A stretch of 64,000 nucleotides of DNA from an uncultured Methylococcaceae bacterium (GCA_903938485.1 CAJADF010000134.1:1-64000); one strand, 5' to 3'. Shown: positions 17,675 to 28,143, counted from the first letter of the stretch. The notes: a model not told the origin generated them from the letters alone. Numbers and translations: made by a program.

Positions 17675-19165
17675 TTATATGACACGCCTTTGAATTGAAT
17701 TTTTTGGTAAGACTATTTCAAATAAAACAACCAATAATACATAGACAGTTAATAGCGAACTAGATAATAACAAGGGATTTTGCCAGCCGGTACTTAAAGG
17801 TAAAATACTGCGTAAAAAATAAAGCGCAATACCTAAAATAACATAACCTAAAATACGTTTAAGGTCATACGCAACGGGATAATAGAATCTCCCTAGGGTA
17901 TAAGATACAACCACCATAAAGCAATAACAGACCAGTGTTGCCCATGCAGAGCCTTCGTATCCTAACTCAGGTATCCACCAAACATTAAGCCCCACTGTTA
18001 TCAACGCACCTGTAATGGATACAAAAGCACCCATTAAGGTTTTATCTGTTAATTTGTACCAAATTGACAAATTGACGTAAATCCCTAAAAATAAATTAGC
18101 CATCAATAGAATAGGCACAATATTAAGCCCTGCCCTAAACTCTGAGCCTAAGAAATATTTAAAGAAATCTAAAAATAGACTGACTAATAAAAAAATAAAT
18201 ACACAGAAAATAACAAAATATTTAAGCACCTTTGCATAAATTTCTTTGGCATCATTCTTATCAGAATATGCAAAGAAAAAGGGTTCTGCAGCAAATCTAA
18301 ATGCTTGAATAAACAAAGTCATTAAAATTGATAATTTATAACACGCACTATAAATACCCAACATTTGCATATTGGTTTGTAAGTCATAAGGTAATAGATA
18401 TTTTAATAAAGCTCTGTCTAACATCTCGTTAATAATGCCAGCAAAACCTATCACAACCATGGGCAGTGAATAGCGCCACATTTTGTTAAACAAAACCACA
18501 TTAAAGCCCCACCGCAAACCCAACAATTGCGGCATTAAAACAATAAACTTAAAAGCACTGGCAATTAAATTAGCTAAAAAGATATAAGCAATACCTAACT
18601 CGGGGTTATAAACCTTTTTAACCCAAGATTGAGAATCAAGCATTAAAGCTTTCGGGCAGTAGACAATAAAAAACAAACTAAGAAACACCGTAATCAGGAT
18701 CTCTACAATCTTGATACTCGCAAACTTTAACGCCTTATTTTCTGCTCTAAGGCGAGCAAAGGGAATAGCTGCGATTGCATCTAAAATTAATATGCTACTA
18801 AAGCATAAAACATATTCTGGGTGATGACTGTAATTTAAAGCTGAAGATAATTGCTGATTAATTAATACTATGACAGCTAAAAATAATAAATTAATCAACA
18901 ATATGAATAGTAATGCTGTTGAATAAGCCTCATCTCGATGCGAATTTTCTTTATCTCGAAATCGAAAATAACCTGTTTCAAAGCCAAATAAGAGTAAAAC
19001 CGAAAAAAAACCTGCGTAGGCATAAAATTCAGACACAATACCGTAGTCAGCAGCAGAAAAATAATAGGTATACAGTGGAACCAATAAATAATTTAAAAAC
19101 CGCCCAAAAATACTGCTCAAACCATAAATAGCAGTCTGAGAGACTAATTTTTTAATAATACCCAT
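17675..19165 (-). CDS. Polysaccharide flippase of the MOP superfamily (Wzx/RfbX-like)
   Basis: 496 residues with about 12-14 transmembrane helices and the N-terminal signature SSIFGRFLNYLLVPLYTYY found in oligosaccharide flippases. Such proteins move undecaprenyl-linked sugar repeats across the inner membrane for O-antigen, capsule or exopolysaccharide. No glycosyltransferase genes lie nearby, so the polymer is unknown. Fifteen bases separate it from the upstream PHP gene, indicating co-transcription with unrelated functions. Confidence 0.88.
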   Translation of the reverse strand: MGIIKKLVSQTAIYGLSSIFGRFLNYLLVPLYTYYFSAADYGIVSEFYAYAGFFSVLLLFGFETGYFRFRDKENSHRDEAYSTALLFILLINLLFLAVIVLINQQLSSALNYSHHPEYVLCFSSILILDAIAAIPFARLRAENKALKFASIKIVEILITVFLSLFFIVYCPKALMLDSQSWVKKVYNPELGIAYIFLANLIASAFKFIVLMPQLLGLRWGFNVVLFNKMWRYSLPMVVIGFAGIINEMLDRALLKYLLPYDLQTNMQMLGIYSACYKLSILMTLFIQAFRFAAEPFFFAYSDKNDAKEIYAKVLKYFVIFCVFIFLLVSLFLDFFKYFLGSEFRAGLNIVPILLMANLFLGIYVNLSIWYKLTDKTLMGAFVSITGALITVGLNVWWIPELGYEGSAWATLVCYCFMVVVSYTLGRFYYPVAYDLKRILGYVILGIALYFLRSILPLSTGWQNPLLLSSSLLTVYVLLVVLFEIVLPKNSIQRRVI

Positions 19166-19180
19166 AAAATATACTTAAAT

Positions 19181-20020
19181 TTAACTCACTGACAATAAAG
19201 ACCAAACGGGTGTTATTCCAGCCGGCAATTGTGCAATTCGCCCTAGTTCAACATAAGGATTACTGTCATTATGAAAATCCGAACCTACTGACCCCACTAA
19301 CTCATACTTCTTTGCATAATTACTGATTAAGCGTATTTCATCTTGATTTATTCGGCTCGTGATTATTTCTAAGCCTTGTCCACCTGAATTTGTAAAATCA
19401 ACTAACAAACGATTCATCCAGTTTGCAGATAATTTATAGCGTAATGGATGAGCAATCACAGCCACCCCACCCGATCCTGTAATCCAATTTATCACATCAA
19501 GGAGTTCTGGCCAAATAGTAGCAACATAAGCTGATTTACCTTGCGCTAAATACCGATCAAACGCTTCTTGTTGGGTATCTACATGGTTTTGGGATACTAA
19601 AAAATCGGCAAAATGCGTACGCGTGATCATACCATCGCCCGCAGCCAACTTTACTGCTTCTAAAACCCCAACTATTTTTTTCTTTTCTAATTTAGCCGCC
19701 ATTCTTTCGGCACGTTCATACCGTAAGTTTTGTAAATATTCAGTTATAGCGACCAGAGGTTGATAAGTTGGATCAATACCCAGACCTACAATATGCAAAC
19801 AATGTTTTTGCCAATTTGCTGACAATTCAATGCCATTAATAAAGTTAATACCTAATGCGTTAGCTTGATTTTTTGCCGCAATTAAACCGCTTACCGTATC
19901 ATGATCCGTTAAAGCAACAGTAGTAACGCCTTTTTCGTGAGCTCTAATAACTAAATCTTCAGGTGATAATGCGCCATCTGATGCGGTTGAATGGCAATGA
20001 AGATCATATACGTCCGTCAT
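19181..20020 (-). CDS. rnm: PHP-domain phosphoesterase (RNase AM / YciV family)
   Basis: 279 residues with the PHP metal-binding motifs in order: DLHCHSTASDG (residues 6-16), LTDHDT (about 37-42), the IELS Glu, the conserved VIAHP (about 193) and a late GSDFHN (about 254). It matches the YciV/TrpH family, whose E. coli member is a 5' to 3' exonuclease acting on pAp and on 5' ends of RNA (RNase AM). Cytoplasmic. Sits 14 bases downstream of the ABC exporter gene. Confidence 0.88.
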   Translation of the reverse strand: MTDVYDLHCHSTASDGALSPEDLVIRAHEKGVTTVALTDHDTVSGLIAAKNQANALGINFINGIELSANWQKHCLHIVGLGIDPTYQPLVAITEYLQNLRYERAERMAAKLEKKKIVGVLEAVKLAAGDGMITRTHFADFLVSQNHVDTQQEAFDRYLAQGKSAYVATIWPELLDVINWITGSGGVAVIAHPLRYKLSANWMNRLLVDFTNSGGQGLEIITSRINQDEIRLISNYAKKYELVGSVGSDFHNDSNPYVELGRIAQLPAGITPVWSLLSVS

Positions 20021-20034
20021 ATTAAAAACCTAAT

Positions 20035-21825
20035 TTATTGATATTCGCCATACAATTTGGCGTAAAGACCTTTTTGATTGATCAAGGTTTCATGATGACC
20101 TTGTTCACAAATAATTCCTTCTTCAAACACATAAACATGATCTGCTTGTCTTACCGCACTTAACCTATGTGCAATAATTAAAGTCGTGCGGTCTTTTAAA
20201 AACCCTGTCATCGCTTGATGTAATTTATGCTCAGTTTCGGTATCTAATGCAGATGTCGCTTCATCAAGAATAACCACTTTAGGGTCTGCAACCACCATTC
20301 TAGCAATGGCCATTCGTTGTCTTTGGCCTCCAGATAAACGCATGCCTAAACGCCCAACGATTGTATCTAAACCTTGCGCTAAGTCTTTTACTGTGTCGTA
20401 TAATTGCGCAATTTCTAGGGCATTCCAGAGTTCCGAATCTGTAACAGATTTACCTAAGGTTAAATTAGCTCTAATACTGTCGTTAAATAAAACAGGGTGT
20501 TGTAATACCGTTACCACATTCTCTCTTACGATATCTAAGCCTATTTCTTCTATAGGCACGCCATTAAATTTAATGTGTCCAGAACGGGGTAAATAAACAC
20601 CTATCAGCGTTTGAATTAAAGTTGATTTACCACCGCCACTTGCACCCACTAAAGCGATTTTCTCACCGGCTTTAATAGTTAGATTGATCCCATTTAGAAT
20701 TTTTTCTTGGCCATAACTAAAGTGCAAATCTTCAATACTTATTGCAACAGATTTAGACATTAAGAAGGGATTATATAAATGCGGATAATGCGGTTCTTGC
20801 TGTAAGGCCGTTAAGTGATTAATTCTGGTTAATGCGGCTTTTGCAGCAAAAAAAGCATACTGAATACCTAAAATTTCTTGTACGGGCGCCATCATGAACC
20901 ATAAATAACCAAATACTGCGAGCATTTCTCCAATACTTAAATCAGAATAAAACACCATTAACATGGCAACCGCTCTGAATATATCAAAACCGAACAAAAA
21001 TACCAAAAAACTCATCCGAGAAGCGGCATCACTTTTCCAAGCATAAGCCGCTGAAGATTCTTTAACGGATCGTGCGGATTCAATAAGTTGTTGGCAATAA
21101 TGTTGTTCTCTATTGCTGGCTCTAATTTGATGAATAGCTTCCAACGTTTCGGTGAGTGATTGTTGAAATACCTCGTAAGCGGAGTTTTCTTTAGACTTTA
21201 AATCTTTAACGCGAGAACCCACAATTCGAGTCAAATAAATAACGACTGGATTTAACAACAAAATAAATAAGCCGAGTTGCCAGTGCATCCACAATAAAAT
21301 AATGGCAGTACCAATAATGGTTAATAAAGCGACCAATAAGCGACTCACGGTAGTGCCAATAAAGCTATCAATCGTATCTAAATCCTTAACCAAATGACTT
21401 ACAACACTACCAGAACCCAAGCTTTCATACTCGGACATAGAAATAGTCTGTAGATGGTTGATTAAGTTTTTTCTAATACGAAAGATAATATCTTTAGATA
21501 TTAAAGAGAATTGTCGCGCCTGAATAATATTAAAGGCACTGGAAATCAATCTTAATAAAAGACTCACAACCAATATAACTGAGATATACAAAATGGGTTT
21601 GTGCCATTCTAAAGGCGACCAGAAATCAATGAAATCAATGACAATACCCGGTTTATTAAGTAAAACTTCATCAACCAATAAAGGCATTAATAACGGCACC
21701 GGCACACTAGCAATGGTAGCTAATATAGCGATGATGTGAGAATAAATGAGGGTTTTCTTGTGCTCTAAGGCAATTTTATAAATGCCTTTCCAAGTATAAA
21801 TCGATGGCTTTGCTTTTAATTGCAC
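20035..21825 (-). CDS. Type IV ABC exporter, fused permease-ATPase half-transporter (MsbA-like)
   Basis: 596 residues: an N-terminal six-helix exporter domain (about residues 20-320) and a C-terminal ATPase with Walker A GASGGGKST, signature LSGGQRQRM, Walker B VVILDEATSALD and the switch histidine in IAHR. It works as a homodimer or heterodimer in the inner membrane. Substrate classes include lipids, peptides and drugs and cannot be told here; a true msbA would often neighbour lpxK, which is absent. First gene of the four-gene minus-strand run. Confidence 0.9.
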   Translation of the reverse strand: MQLKAKPSIYTWKGIYKIALEHKKTLIYSHIIAILATIASVPVPLLMPLLVDEVLLNKPGIVIDFIDFWSPLEWHKPILYISVILVVSLLLRLISSAFNIIQARQFSLISKDIIFRIRKNLINHLQTISMSEYESLGSGSVVSHLVKDLDTIDSFIGTTVSRLLVALLTIIGTAIILLWMHWQLGLFILLLNPVVIYLTRIVGSRVKDLKSKENSAYEVFQQSLTETLEAIHQIRASNREQHYCQQLIESARSVKESSAAYAWKSDAASRMSFLVFLFGFDIFRAVAMLMVFYSDLSIGEMLAVFGYLWFMMAPVQEILGIQYAFFAAKAALTRINHLTALQQEPHYPHLYNPFLMSKSVAISIEDLHFSYGQEKILNGINLTIKAGEKIALVGASGGGKSTLIQTLIGVYLPRSGHIKFNGVPIEEIGLDIVRENVVTVLQHPVLFNDSIRANLTLGKSVTDSELWNALEIAQLYDTVKDLAQGLDTIVGRLGMRLSGGQRQRMAIARMVVADPKVVILDEATSALDTETEHKLHQAMTGFLKDRTTLIIAHRLSAVRQADHVYVFEEGIICEQGHHETLINQKGLYAKLYGEYQ

Positions 21826-21904
21826 AAAAAATTAAGATTTTAAGATGTTATTTTTAGCAATTATAACACTATAAAGTTTGGCTTTTTAGCAACATATTAG
21901 AAAG

Positions 21905-21944
21905 AGCAGTACGCTATAAAATCCTATATAAATAGCGTACTGCT
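21905..21944 (-). terminator. Strong stem-loop terminator after isocitrate dehydrogenase
   Basis: A perfect 13-bp stem, AGCAGTACGCTAT (21905-21917) with ATAGCGTACTGCT (21932-21944), and a 14-base AT-rich loop. On the minus strand it is followed by CTTT. It lies 20 bases after the dehydrogenase stop codon and before the ABC exporter gene, so it separates two minus-strand units. Confidence 0.8.
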
Positions 21945-21966
21945 TTATAGGCCTTAAAATTATGAT

Positions 21967-22986
21967 TTATGCTGAAGCTAATAATTCAGCAACAATCGCA
22001 TCACCCATCTCTACCGTACCGCAAGTAGAATCAGGATTAATATCTTTAGTCACAAATTTGCCTTCAATAACTACTTTTTCAACGGCCGCTTTAATTCTAT
22101 CCGCCGCTTTATTTTCACCTAGATAGTTTAGCATCATCACACCCGCCATAATAACAGCGATAGGATTAGCTAAGTTTTTACCCGCGATATCTGGCGCACT
22201 ACCATGTACCGCTTCAAATAAGGCCGCATCAGCACCAATATTCGCACCCGGAATTAAACCTAGACCACCCACTAAACCAGCCGTAAGATCTGACAAAATA
22301 TCACCAAACATATTAGTGGTTACGACTACGTCAAATTGCTGTGGATTCATGACCATGTGCATACAAGCGGCATCGATAATCTTCTCATCAAATTGAATAT
22401 CAGGATATTTAGGCGCAATTTCTCTAGCCACGTCTAAAAATAAACCTTGGCTGTATTTTAAAATATTAGCTTTATGACAAACAGTTACTTTTTTACGATG
22501 ATTATCACGTGCATATTTAAAGGCGTAATCAATAATACGCTCTGAAGCAACACGGGTAACTACCGCTAAACTTTCAGCGATATCTTTTTTAGGCGTTAAA
22601 TAGTGCTCAAGACCCGCATAGAGACCTTCTGTATTTTCACGCACGATAACAATATCAACATCATCATATCGCGTTACGATGCCAGGCCAGTTTTTGGCTG
22701 GACGTACATTAGCGTATAAATCATATTGTTGACGCAATGCTACATTGATACTTCTGAAGCCCGAACCCACCACTGTCGTTAATGGACCTTTAAACGCAAC
22801 ACGCGTTTTGTCAAAAGAAGTTAAGGTTTCATCAGGTAATGGATTACCAAATTTTTCGAAGGCAGATAAACCTGCATAAGCTTCTTCCCAGTTAATTTTT
22901 ACACCTGACGCATCAATAACTTTTACCGCTTCATCCATGATAGACGGACCAATACCATCACCTTTTATTAACGTGACATTATGCAT
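21967..22986 (-). CDS. NAD-type isocitrate dehydrogenase
   Basis: 339 residues of the isocitrate/isopropylmalate dehydrogenase family with the IDH3-like NAD-dependent layout: IKGDGIGP at the start, RENTEGLYAG for substrate, the catalytic Lys in VCHKANILK, metal-binding GDILSDL and FEAVHGSAPDIAGK near the cofactor site. It converts isocitrate to 2-oxoglutarate in the cytoplasm. The frame opens with a GTG 12 bases earlier, but the ATG at 22986 has a GGAG ribosome binding site overlapping that GTG, so the ATG is chosen. NAD rather than NADP use is inferred from the family resemblance. Confidence 0.9.
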   Translation of the reverse strand: MHNVTLIKGDGIGPSIMDEAVKVIDASGVKINWEEAYAGLSAFEKFGNPLPDETLTSFDKTRVAFKGPLTTVVGSGFRSINVALRQQYDLYANVRPAKNWPGIVTRYDDVDIVIVRENTEGLYAGLEHYLTPKKDIAESLAVVTRVASERIIDYAFKYARDNHRKKVTVCHKANILKYSQGLFLDVAREIAPKYPDIQFDEKIIDAACMHMVMNPQQFDVVVTTNMFGDILSDLTAGLVGGLGLIPGANIGADAALFEAVHGSAPDIAGKNLANPIAVIMAGVMMLNYLGENKAADRIKAAVEKVVIEGKFVTKDINPDSTCGTVEMGDAIVAELLASA

Positions 22987-23102
22987 AATTAACTCCACAG
23001 ATTATTTAGAACTTTCGCCTAACAGCAATTGAATTTTGAGGGGCAATCAATTTTGATCGGCCGTAGTGATAATAACAAGTCTTAAGGTCTATAGTCCAAT
23101 GT

Positions 23103-23468
23103 TTAGGCTAAATTTTCGTAAATATCCACCGTAAATCGCGGGCTGCAGATAGCAAGGAAGACTAAATCCTCAGAGCCGATGTTAGTTATGCTTTGTGGAG
23201 ACAGTGGCGGGATTATAACCACATCACCCATTGCTAAATTTTGTGTGGGTTCACCAGGAACATTAAATACACCCATACCAGAAATAATCACATAGCGCTC
23301 AACCACACCCGTTAAGCGATGTAACTTAGTCGTAACACCTGGTTTTACTCTTGCTCTGGCGATTGAAACATCAGGATCAGCCGTTGTATTAGATAATTCT
23401 AAGATATAACAGCCTTCATCAAAATAATACTCTTCAGCTTCATTTGCTTTTAATACCTGTGCTGTCAT
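23103..23468 (-). CDS. Small single-domain cupin
   Basis: 121 residues with one cupin barrel: the first motif region contains a KLHRLTGVVERYVIISG-type stretch (one His rather than the usual HxH) and the second contains GDVVIIPPLSPQSITNIG. Reduced histidines suggest weak or altered metal binding. Similar proteins are annotated as cupin or mannose-6-phosphate-isomerase-like; no reaction is assigned. It begins 4 bases after the mfd stop, so it is co-transcribed with mfd. Confidence 0.8.
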   Translation of the reverse strand: MTAQVLKANEAEEYYFDEGCYILELSNTTADPDVSIARARVKPGVTTKLHRLTGVVERYVIISGMGVFNVPGEPTQNLAMGDVVIIPPLSPQSITNIGSEDLVFLAICSPRFTVDIYENLA

Positions 23469-23472
23469 AGCT

Positions 23473-26400
23473 TTACTCAGTAGGGGTTAGTAACACTAAC
23501 AAATGGGTAACAAATTCAATTTTTTCAGCCGTCGTTTCAAAGGTTTTGATATATTTTAATTTATCAGCACCATCAAACTTAAACACACTGGCACGTGTTT
23601 GAATGAGATTAATCAATTGCTCTGCATTTATCTTAGGTTCTGCAGTAAAAATAATACGGCCACCGCCACTATTGGCTTCAATCTTTTTAATTCCTAACTT
23701 CTCAGCCTGTTGTTTTAACTCCGTGACACTAAACAAGGTTTTAACTTGCTCCGGTAATAAACCAAAACGATCTATCATTTCGATTTGCAACTCACGTAAA
23801 TCTGTTGGTGTTTCTGTGCTTGATATGCGTTTATACAACACGAGTCTTGAATGAATATCAGGCAAATAATCTTCTGGAATTAAAGCCGCGGCTTGTAAAT
23901 CAACTTCTGCACCATGATCCATGGGCGTATCTAATTCAGGTTGCTTACCCGATTTTAAGGCATTAACCGCTCTATCTAATAATTCTGTGTAAAGTGTAAA
24001 GCCAATCTCTTGTATTTGACCACTTTGACCATCACCTAGTAACTCACCCGCCCCTCTAATCTCAAGATCATGAGATGACAACATAAATCCAGCCCCTAAA
24101 TCACCGGAAGCTTCTACCGCTTCTAAACGCTTTTGAGCATCTTTAGTTAATAAAGACTTAGGTGGCACAATAAAGTAAGCATAAGCCCGATGATGGGAGC
24201 GCCCTACTCGTCCTCTTAATTGGTGTAATTGCGCTAAACCTAATTTATCAGCACGATTAATGATTATCGTATTAGCCGTGGGGATATCAATACCGCTTTC
24301 AATAATGGTTGAACAAATTAATAGATTAAAACGTTGATGGTAAAAATCTAACATAATGCGCTCAAGATCACGCTCAGGCATTTGGCCATGGGCAATCTCA
24401 ATACGCGCTTCAGGAATTAACTCAGATAACTCGCGTGCCATCTTCTCCATGGTTTTAACTTCATTGTGCAAGAAAAAAACCTGTCCACCACGTTTAATCT
24501 CACGTAGACAGGCTTCTTTAACTTGCGCATCGACCCATTCGGTAATAAACGTTTTAATCGCATGCCGATTAGGGGGCGGGCTGGCAATAATGGATATATC
24601 GCGCAAACCAGACATTGCCATGTTTAACGTTCTGGGAATAGGCGTAGCCGTTAGCGTTAAGAAATCAATCTCGCTACGTAACTTTTTAAAATGTTCTTTT
24701 TGACGCACACCAAAGCGGTGCTCTTCATCAATAATCACTAAACCCAGCTCGTTAAATTTAAGCTCTTTAGATAATAAGGTATGCGTACCAATGACAATAT
24801 CCACTTTACCGTCGGCTAAATCAGCGGTGATTTGCTTAATTTCTTTAGGCGTTACAAATCGAGACATCACCTCAACTCTAAAAGGCCAATCCGCAAAACG
24901 ATCTCTAAAGTTTTGGTAATGTTGTTGGGCTAACAAAGTTGTGGGCACCAATACGGCAACTTGCTTGCCACTTTGCGCCGCAATAAAAGCCGCTCGCATA
25001 GACACTTCTGTTTTACCAAACCCTACATCTCCACAGATCACACGATCCATAGGTTGACCGCTGGCCATATCATCAAGAATAGCTTCTATTGCGGTTTGTT
25101 GATCTGGCGTTTCTTCGAAAGCGAAAGCATCTGCAAATGTTTGATAGTCTGTTTGATCAATGACAAAAGCATGTCCCGATTTAACCGCTCTTTTGGCATG
25201 TATTTCTAGTAATTCTGCAGCGACATCTCTTATTTTTTCAATCGCTTTTTGTTTAAGCTTAGACCATTGCTCGCCACCTAATTTATGTAATGGCGCCTCA
25301 TCAGGATTCATACCTGTATAACGACCAATCACATACAAGGTAGATACGGGTACGTATAATTTATCGTTATTGGCATACTCTAAAGTTAAAAACTCAGAGG
25401 TAATACCACCAATTTGTAATGTTTGTAAGCCTAAATACCGCCCTACCCCATGATCTCTATGCACAACGGCTGAACCCATAGTGAGTTCATTAAGATTATT
25501 AATAATGTTTTCTAACTCTTTGGTTGCAGATTGTTTTCTTCTGCGTCTTTGTAAAACTTTTTCACCGGATAATTGGCTTTCAGTAATAATAGCAAGGGCC
25601 GGATTTTTTAAACAAATCCCGTTTTCCATCGGGGCGACAATAATACAAGGTGACACTTCTGAATTAAGAAAGGCTTGCCAATTCTCAACGACTTTTACAG
25701 AAATTTTGTTAATACGCAGCCTATCAATTAGTGCTTCTCTGCGACCTGCTGATTCAGAAACAAATAATATTTTGCCAGCAAAGGAGTCAATAAAACTTTG
25801 TAAGTTAGCGGCTGGCGTGTTGGATTTAATATCCAACATAACCTGAGGTAACGGTAAACAGGGTGAGGCATTGTCCGTCCCTATGGTATGTTCAGACAGG
25901 GTAATTCGAGCAAATTTAGACAGGTTTTCTGTCAATTTATTAGCTGATAAAAATAACTGCTCTGGCTTTAATAAGGGCCGATCAAGATCATATTTGCGTT
26001 GTTCATAACGTTCTTCTGCTTCGGCATAAAACTCAGTAGCGGTGGCATTGATATTTTCTGCTACGACTAATACTGCAGTTTTAGGTAAATACTCAAATAA
26101 AGTAGCCGTTTGCTCAACAAATAACGGTAAATAATACTCTATGCCGTTAGGTGTAATACCTTTACTGATATCAAGATATAAGGTGTTTTTGGGTGATGAC
26201 TCTGGAAATTGCGTTCTAAAGGCTTGTCTAAATAATTTAATAGACTCATCAGTAAAAGGAAATTCACGCGCTGGAAATAATTGTATTTGATCAATCTTTT
26301 CTAGTGAGCGTTGTGATTCAGGATCAAAAGTACGAATAGATTCAACTTCATCATCAAATAACTCAATACGAAAAGGAACTTTGCTTCCCATAGGGAATAA

Positions 26401-26922
26401 ATCAACAATAGCGCCTCTAACCGCAAATTCTGCATGTTGATAGACCTGCGATACACACTGATAGCCTACGCTTTCTAGTTTTATACGATTGAGCTCTAAG
26501 TTAAAAACATCACCGACTTTAATAGAAAAACTATTCGCTAAAACATGCTCTCTTGGCGCAAGTCTATGCATTAACGTAGTTGCCGATAAAATCAAAGCAC
26601 CCCGTTTAACTTCTGGGAGTAAGGCGAGTGTTTTTAAACGTTCTGAGATAATTTCAGATAAAGGACTAAAAACATCATAAGGCAAAGTTTCCCAATCAGG
26701 GAAATGTAATAAAGGAATATTAGTTGCCAAAAAAAATGCTAATTCATGCTCTAACCTTAAAGCAGTTTGACTATCGGGTGTAATAATTACAAAGAGTTGC
26801 GGGGTATTATTAATGGCAGAGGCTAAGGTTAATGCATCAGCACAACCCGTTAAGCCGGACCAAACAACAACTTCGTCTTTAACTTTAGGGATACTAGGAG
26901 AAAAAATAGGAGAATTAGACAT
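23473..26922 (-). CDS. mfd: Transcription-repair coupling factor Mfd
   Basis: 1149 residues, essentially the E. coli length (1148). In order: a degenerate UvrB-like region (1-340), the RNA polymerase-interacting domain starting near VVHRDHGVGRYLGLQ (about 475), helicase motifs GDVGFGKTEVSMRAA (about 625) and DEEHRFGV (about 725), the QLRGRVGRSHHRAYAYF motif VI, and a C-terminal TRCF domain. Mfd removes RNA polymerase stalled at lesions and recruits UvrA. It follows queA by about 30 bases, and the cupin gene follows it. Confidence 0.98.
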   Translation of the reverse strand: MSNSPIFSPSIPKVKDEVVVWSGLTGCADALTLASAINNTPQLFVIITPDSQTALRLEHELAFFLATNIPLLHFPDWETLPYDVFSPLSEIISERLKTLALLPEVKRGALILSATTLMHRLAPREHVLANSFSIKVGDVFNLELNRIKLESVGYQCVSQVYQHAEFAVRGAIVDLFPMGSKVPFRIELFDDEVESIRTFDPESQRSLEKIDQIQLFPAREFPFTDESIKLFRQAFRTQFPESSPKNTLYLDISKGITPNGIEYYLPLFVEQTATLFEYLPKTAVLVVAENINATATEFYAEAEERYEQRKYDLDRPLLKPEQLFLSANKLTENLSKFARITLSEHTIGTDNASPCLPLPQVMLDIKSNTPAANLQSFIDSFAGKILFVSESAGRREALIDRLRINKISVKVVENWQAFLNSEVSPCIIVAPMENGICLKNPALAIITESQLSGEKVLQRRRRKQSATKELENIINNLNELTMGSAVVHRDHGVGRYLGLQTLQIGGITSEFLTLEYANNDKLYVPVSTLYVIGRYTGMNPDEAPLHKLGGEQWSKLKQKAIEKIRDVAAELLEIHAKRAVKSGHAFVIDQTDYQTFADAFAFEETPDQQTAIEAILDDMASGQPMDRVICGDVGFGKTEVSMRAAFIAAQSGKQVAVLVPTTLLAQQHYQNFRDRFADWPFRVEVMSRFVTPKEIKQITADLADGKVDIVIGTHTLLSKELKFNELGLVIIDEEHRFGVRQKEHFKKLRSEIDFLTLTATPIPRTLNMAMSGLRDISIIASPPPNRHAIKTFITEWVDAQVKEACLREIKRGGQVFFLHNEVKTMEKMARELSELIPEARIEIAHGQMPERDLERIMLDFYHQRFNLLICSTIIESGIDIPTANTIIINRADKLGLAQLHQLRGRVGRSHHRAYAYFIVPPKSLLTKDAQKRLEAVEASGDLGAGFMLSSHDLEIRGAGELLGDGQSGQIQEIGFTLYTELLDRAVNALKSGKQPELDTPMDHGAEVDLQAAALIPEDYLPDIHSRLVLYKRISSTETPTDLRELQIEMIDRFGLLPEQVKTLFSVTELKQQAEKLGIKKIEANSGGGRIIFTAEPKINAEQLINLIQTRASVFKFDGADKLKYIKTFETTAEKIEFVTHLLVLLTPTE

Positions 26923-26952
26923 CGGATAGTGCTTGTAAATAATTAATCGTAT

Positions 26953-27969
26953 TTAACTTAAAAACATAGCATCACCATAACTGAAGAATCGATACGATTC
27001 ATCAATAGCATGTTGATATGCATTCATAATAGGTTGATAGCCGGCAAAAGCAGAAACTAACATTAATAAAGTTGATTCTGGTAAATGAAAATTGGTTAAC
27101 ATCGCATCAACTGATTTAAATTGATAGCCTGGCGTAATAAATAAATCGGTATCACCATAGCCTGCCATTAATAAACCCATTTTTGAGGCTGATTCTAATG
27201 CCCTAACCGCTGTGGTGCCTATCGCTACAACGCGCCCCCCTTTGGCTCTGGTATCATTAACTGCATCAACAGTCTGCTGAGATACTTCATAATATTCTTT
27301 ATGCATTAAATGCTCAGCTAGATTTTCTACGCGAACCGGTTGAAATGTGCCACTACCCACATGTAAAGTCACAAAAGCAGTTGCAATATTTTTAGCCGCT
27401 ATTTTATCCATCATCGCTACATCAAAATGTAATCCTGCCGTAGGTGCTGCAACAGCGCCCAATTCTTTAGCGAATACAGTTTGATAACGGGTTAAATCAG
27501 AAGCGTCATCCGCTCTGGTAATATAAGGTGGTAATGGAATATGTCCAATGTTATCCAGAAGATCTAAGATATCCTGTGTGCCAAAGTCTACTTGAAATAA
27601 ATCATCTACCCGACCTAATACGGTGCAAGCATTGCCAGCATCCAATTCAATAACAGTACCGGGTTTAGGTGCTTTACTGGCTTTAATATGGGCAATGGCT
27701 TGATGAGTATTTTGAACCCGCTCAATCAGTATCTCTATCTTACCGCCACTTTGTTTCTTGCCATATAAACGTGCAGGAATCACTTTTGTATTATTGAAGA
27801 CTAAAAGATCTTGGTTAGTCATCTGATTGATAAAATCAGTAAAATACCGATCATTTATTTCACCCGTATTACGGTCCATACATAACATTCGACTGGCGTC
27901 GCGATCTGCTAATGGAATTTGAGCGATTAATGATTCTGGGAGATGGTAATTGAAGTCACTTTTTTTCAT
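26953..27969 (-). CDS. queA: S-adenosylmethionine:tRNA ribosyltransferase-isomerase QueA
   Basis: 338 residues of usual QueA length. It begins with DFNYHLPESLIAQIPLADRDASRML and contains PPYI, the AVAAPTAGLHFD block and the C-terminal TNFHLPESTLLMLVSAFAG, all hallmarks. It transfers the ribosyl part of SAM to preQ1 in tRNA to make epoxyqueuosine. Upstream (divergent) is tRNA-Leu(CAA); tgt, a frequent partner, is not downstream here, where mfd follows. Confidence 0.98.
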   Translation of the reverse strand: MKKSDFNYHLPESLIAQIPLADRDASRMLCMDRNTGEINDRYFTDFINQMTNQDLLVFNNTKVIPARLYGKKQSGGKIEILIERVQNTHQAIAHIKASKAPKPGTVIELDAGNACTVLGRVDDLFQVDFGTQDILDLLDNIGHIPLPPYITRADDASDLTRYQTVFAKELGAVAAPTAGLHFDVAMMDKIAAKNIATAFVTLHVGSGTFQPVRVENLAEHLMHKEYYEVSQQTVDAVNDTRAKGGRVVAIGTTAVRALESASKMGLLMAGYGDTDLFITPGYQFKSVDAMLTNFHLPESTLLMLVSAFAGYQPIMNAYQHAIDESYRFFSYGDAMFLS

Positions 27970-28056
27970 AACCGATGATATTATCAGTTTATAAGGCTTT
28001 AGACATAAAAATTTACTAGCTTTTAAAGATAACAGTTCTTATAATATTCGAACTGT

Positions 28057-28143
28057 GCCGGGATGGCGGAACTGGTAGACGCGCCGGATTCAAAATCCGG
28101 TTGGGGTGACTCAGTGCCGGTTCGATTCCGGCTCTCGGTACCA
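28057..28143 (+). tRNA. tRNA-Leu(CAA)
   Basis: 87 bases including an encoded CCA (28141-28143). The acceptor stem pairs GCCGGGA with TCTCGGT (two G-U pairs), A is the discriminator, the anticodon stem is CCGGA/TCCGG with loop TTCAAAA and anticodon CAA at 28091-28093, and a long variable arm marks it as type II. The T loop is TTCGATT. Its 3' end and downstream terminator are repeated at 30372-30460. Confidence 0.97.

Noticed and set aside
21905-21944. Long stem-loop as a regulatory RNA or mobile element end
   Set aside because: Its position just after the dehydrogenase stop is fully explained by a transcription terminator.
23103-23468. Cupin as a dioxygenase or isomerase with defined substrate
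   Set aside because: The metal-binding histidines are reduced and nothing in the neighbourhood points to a pathway, so only the fold is called.
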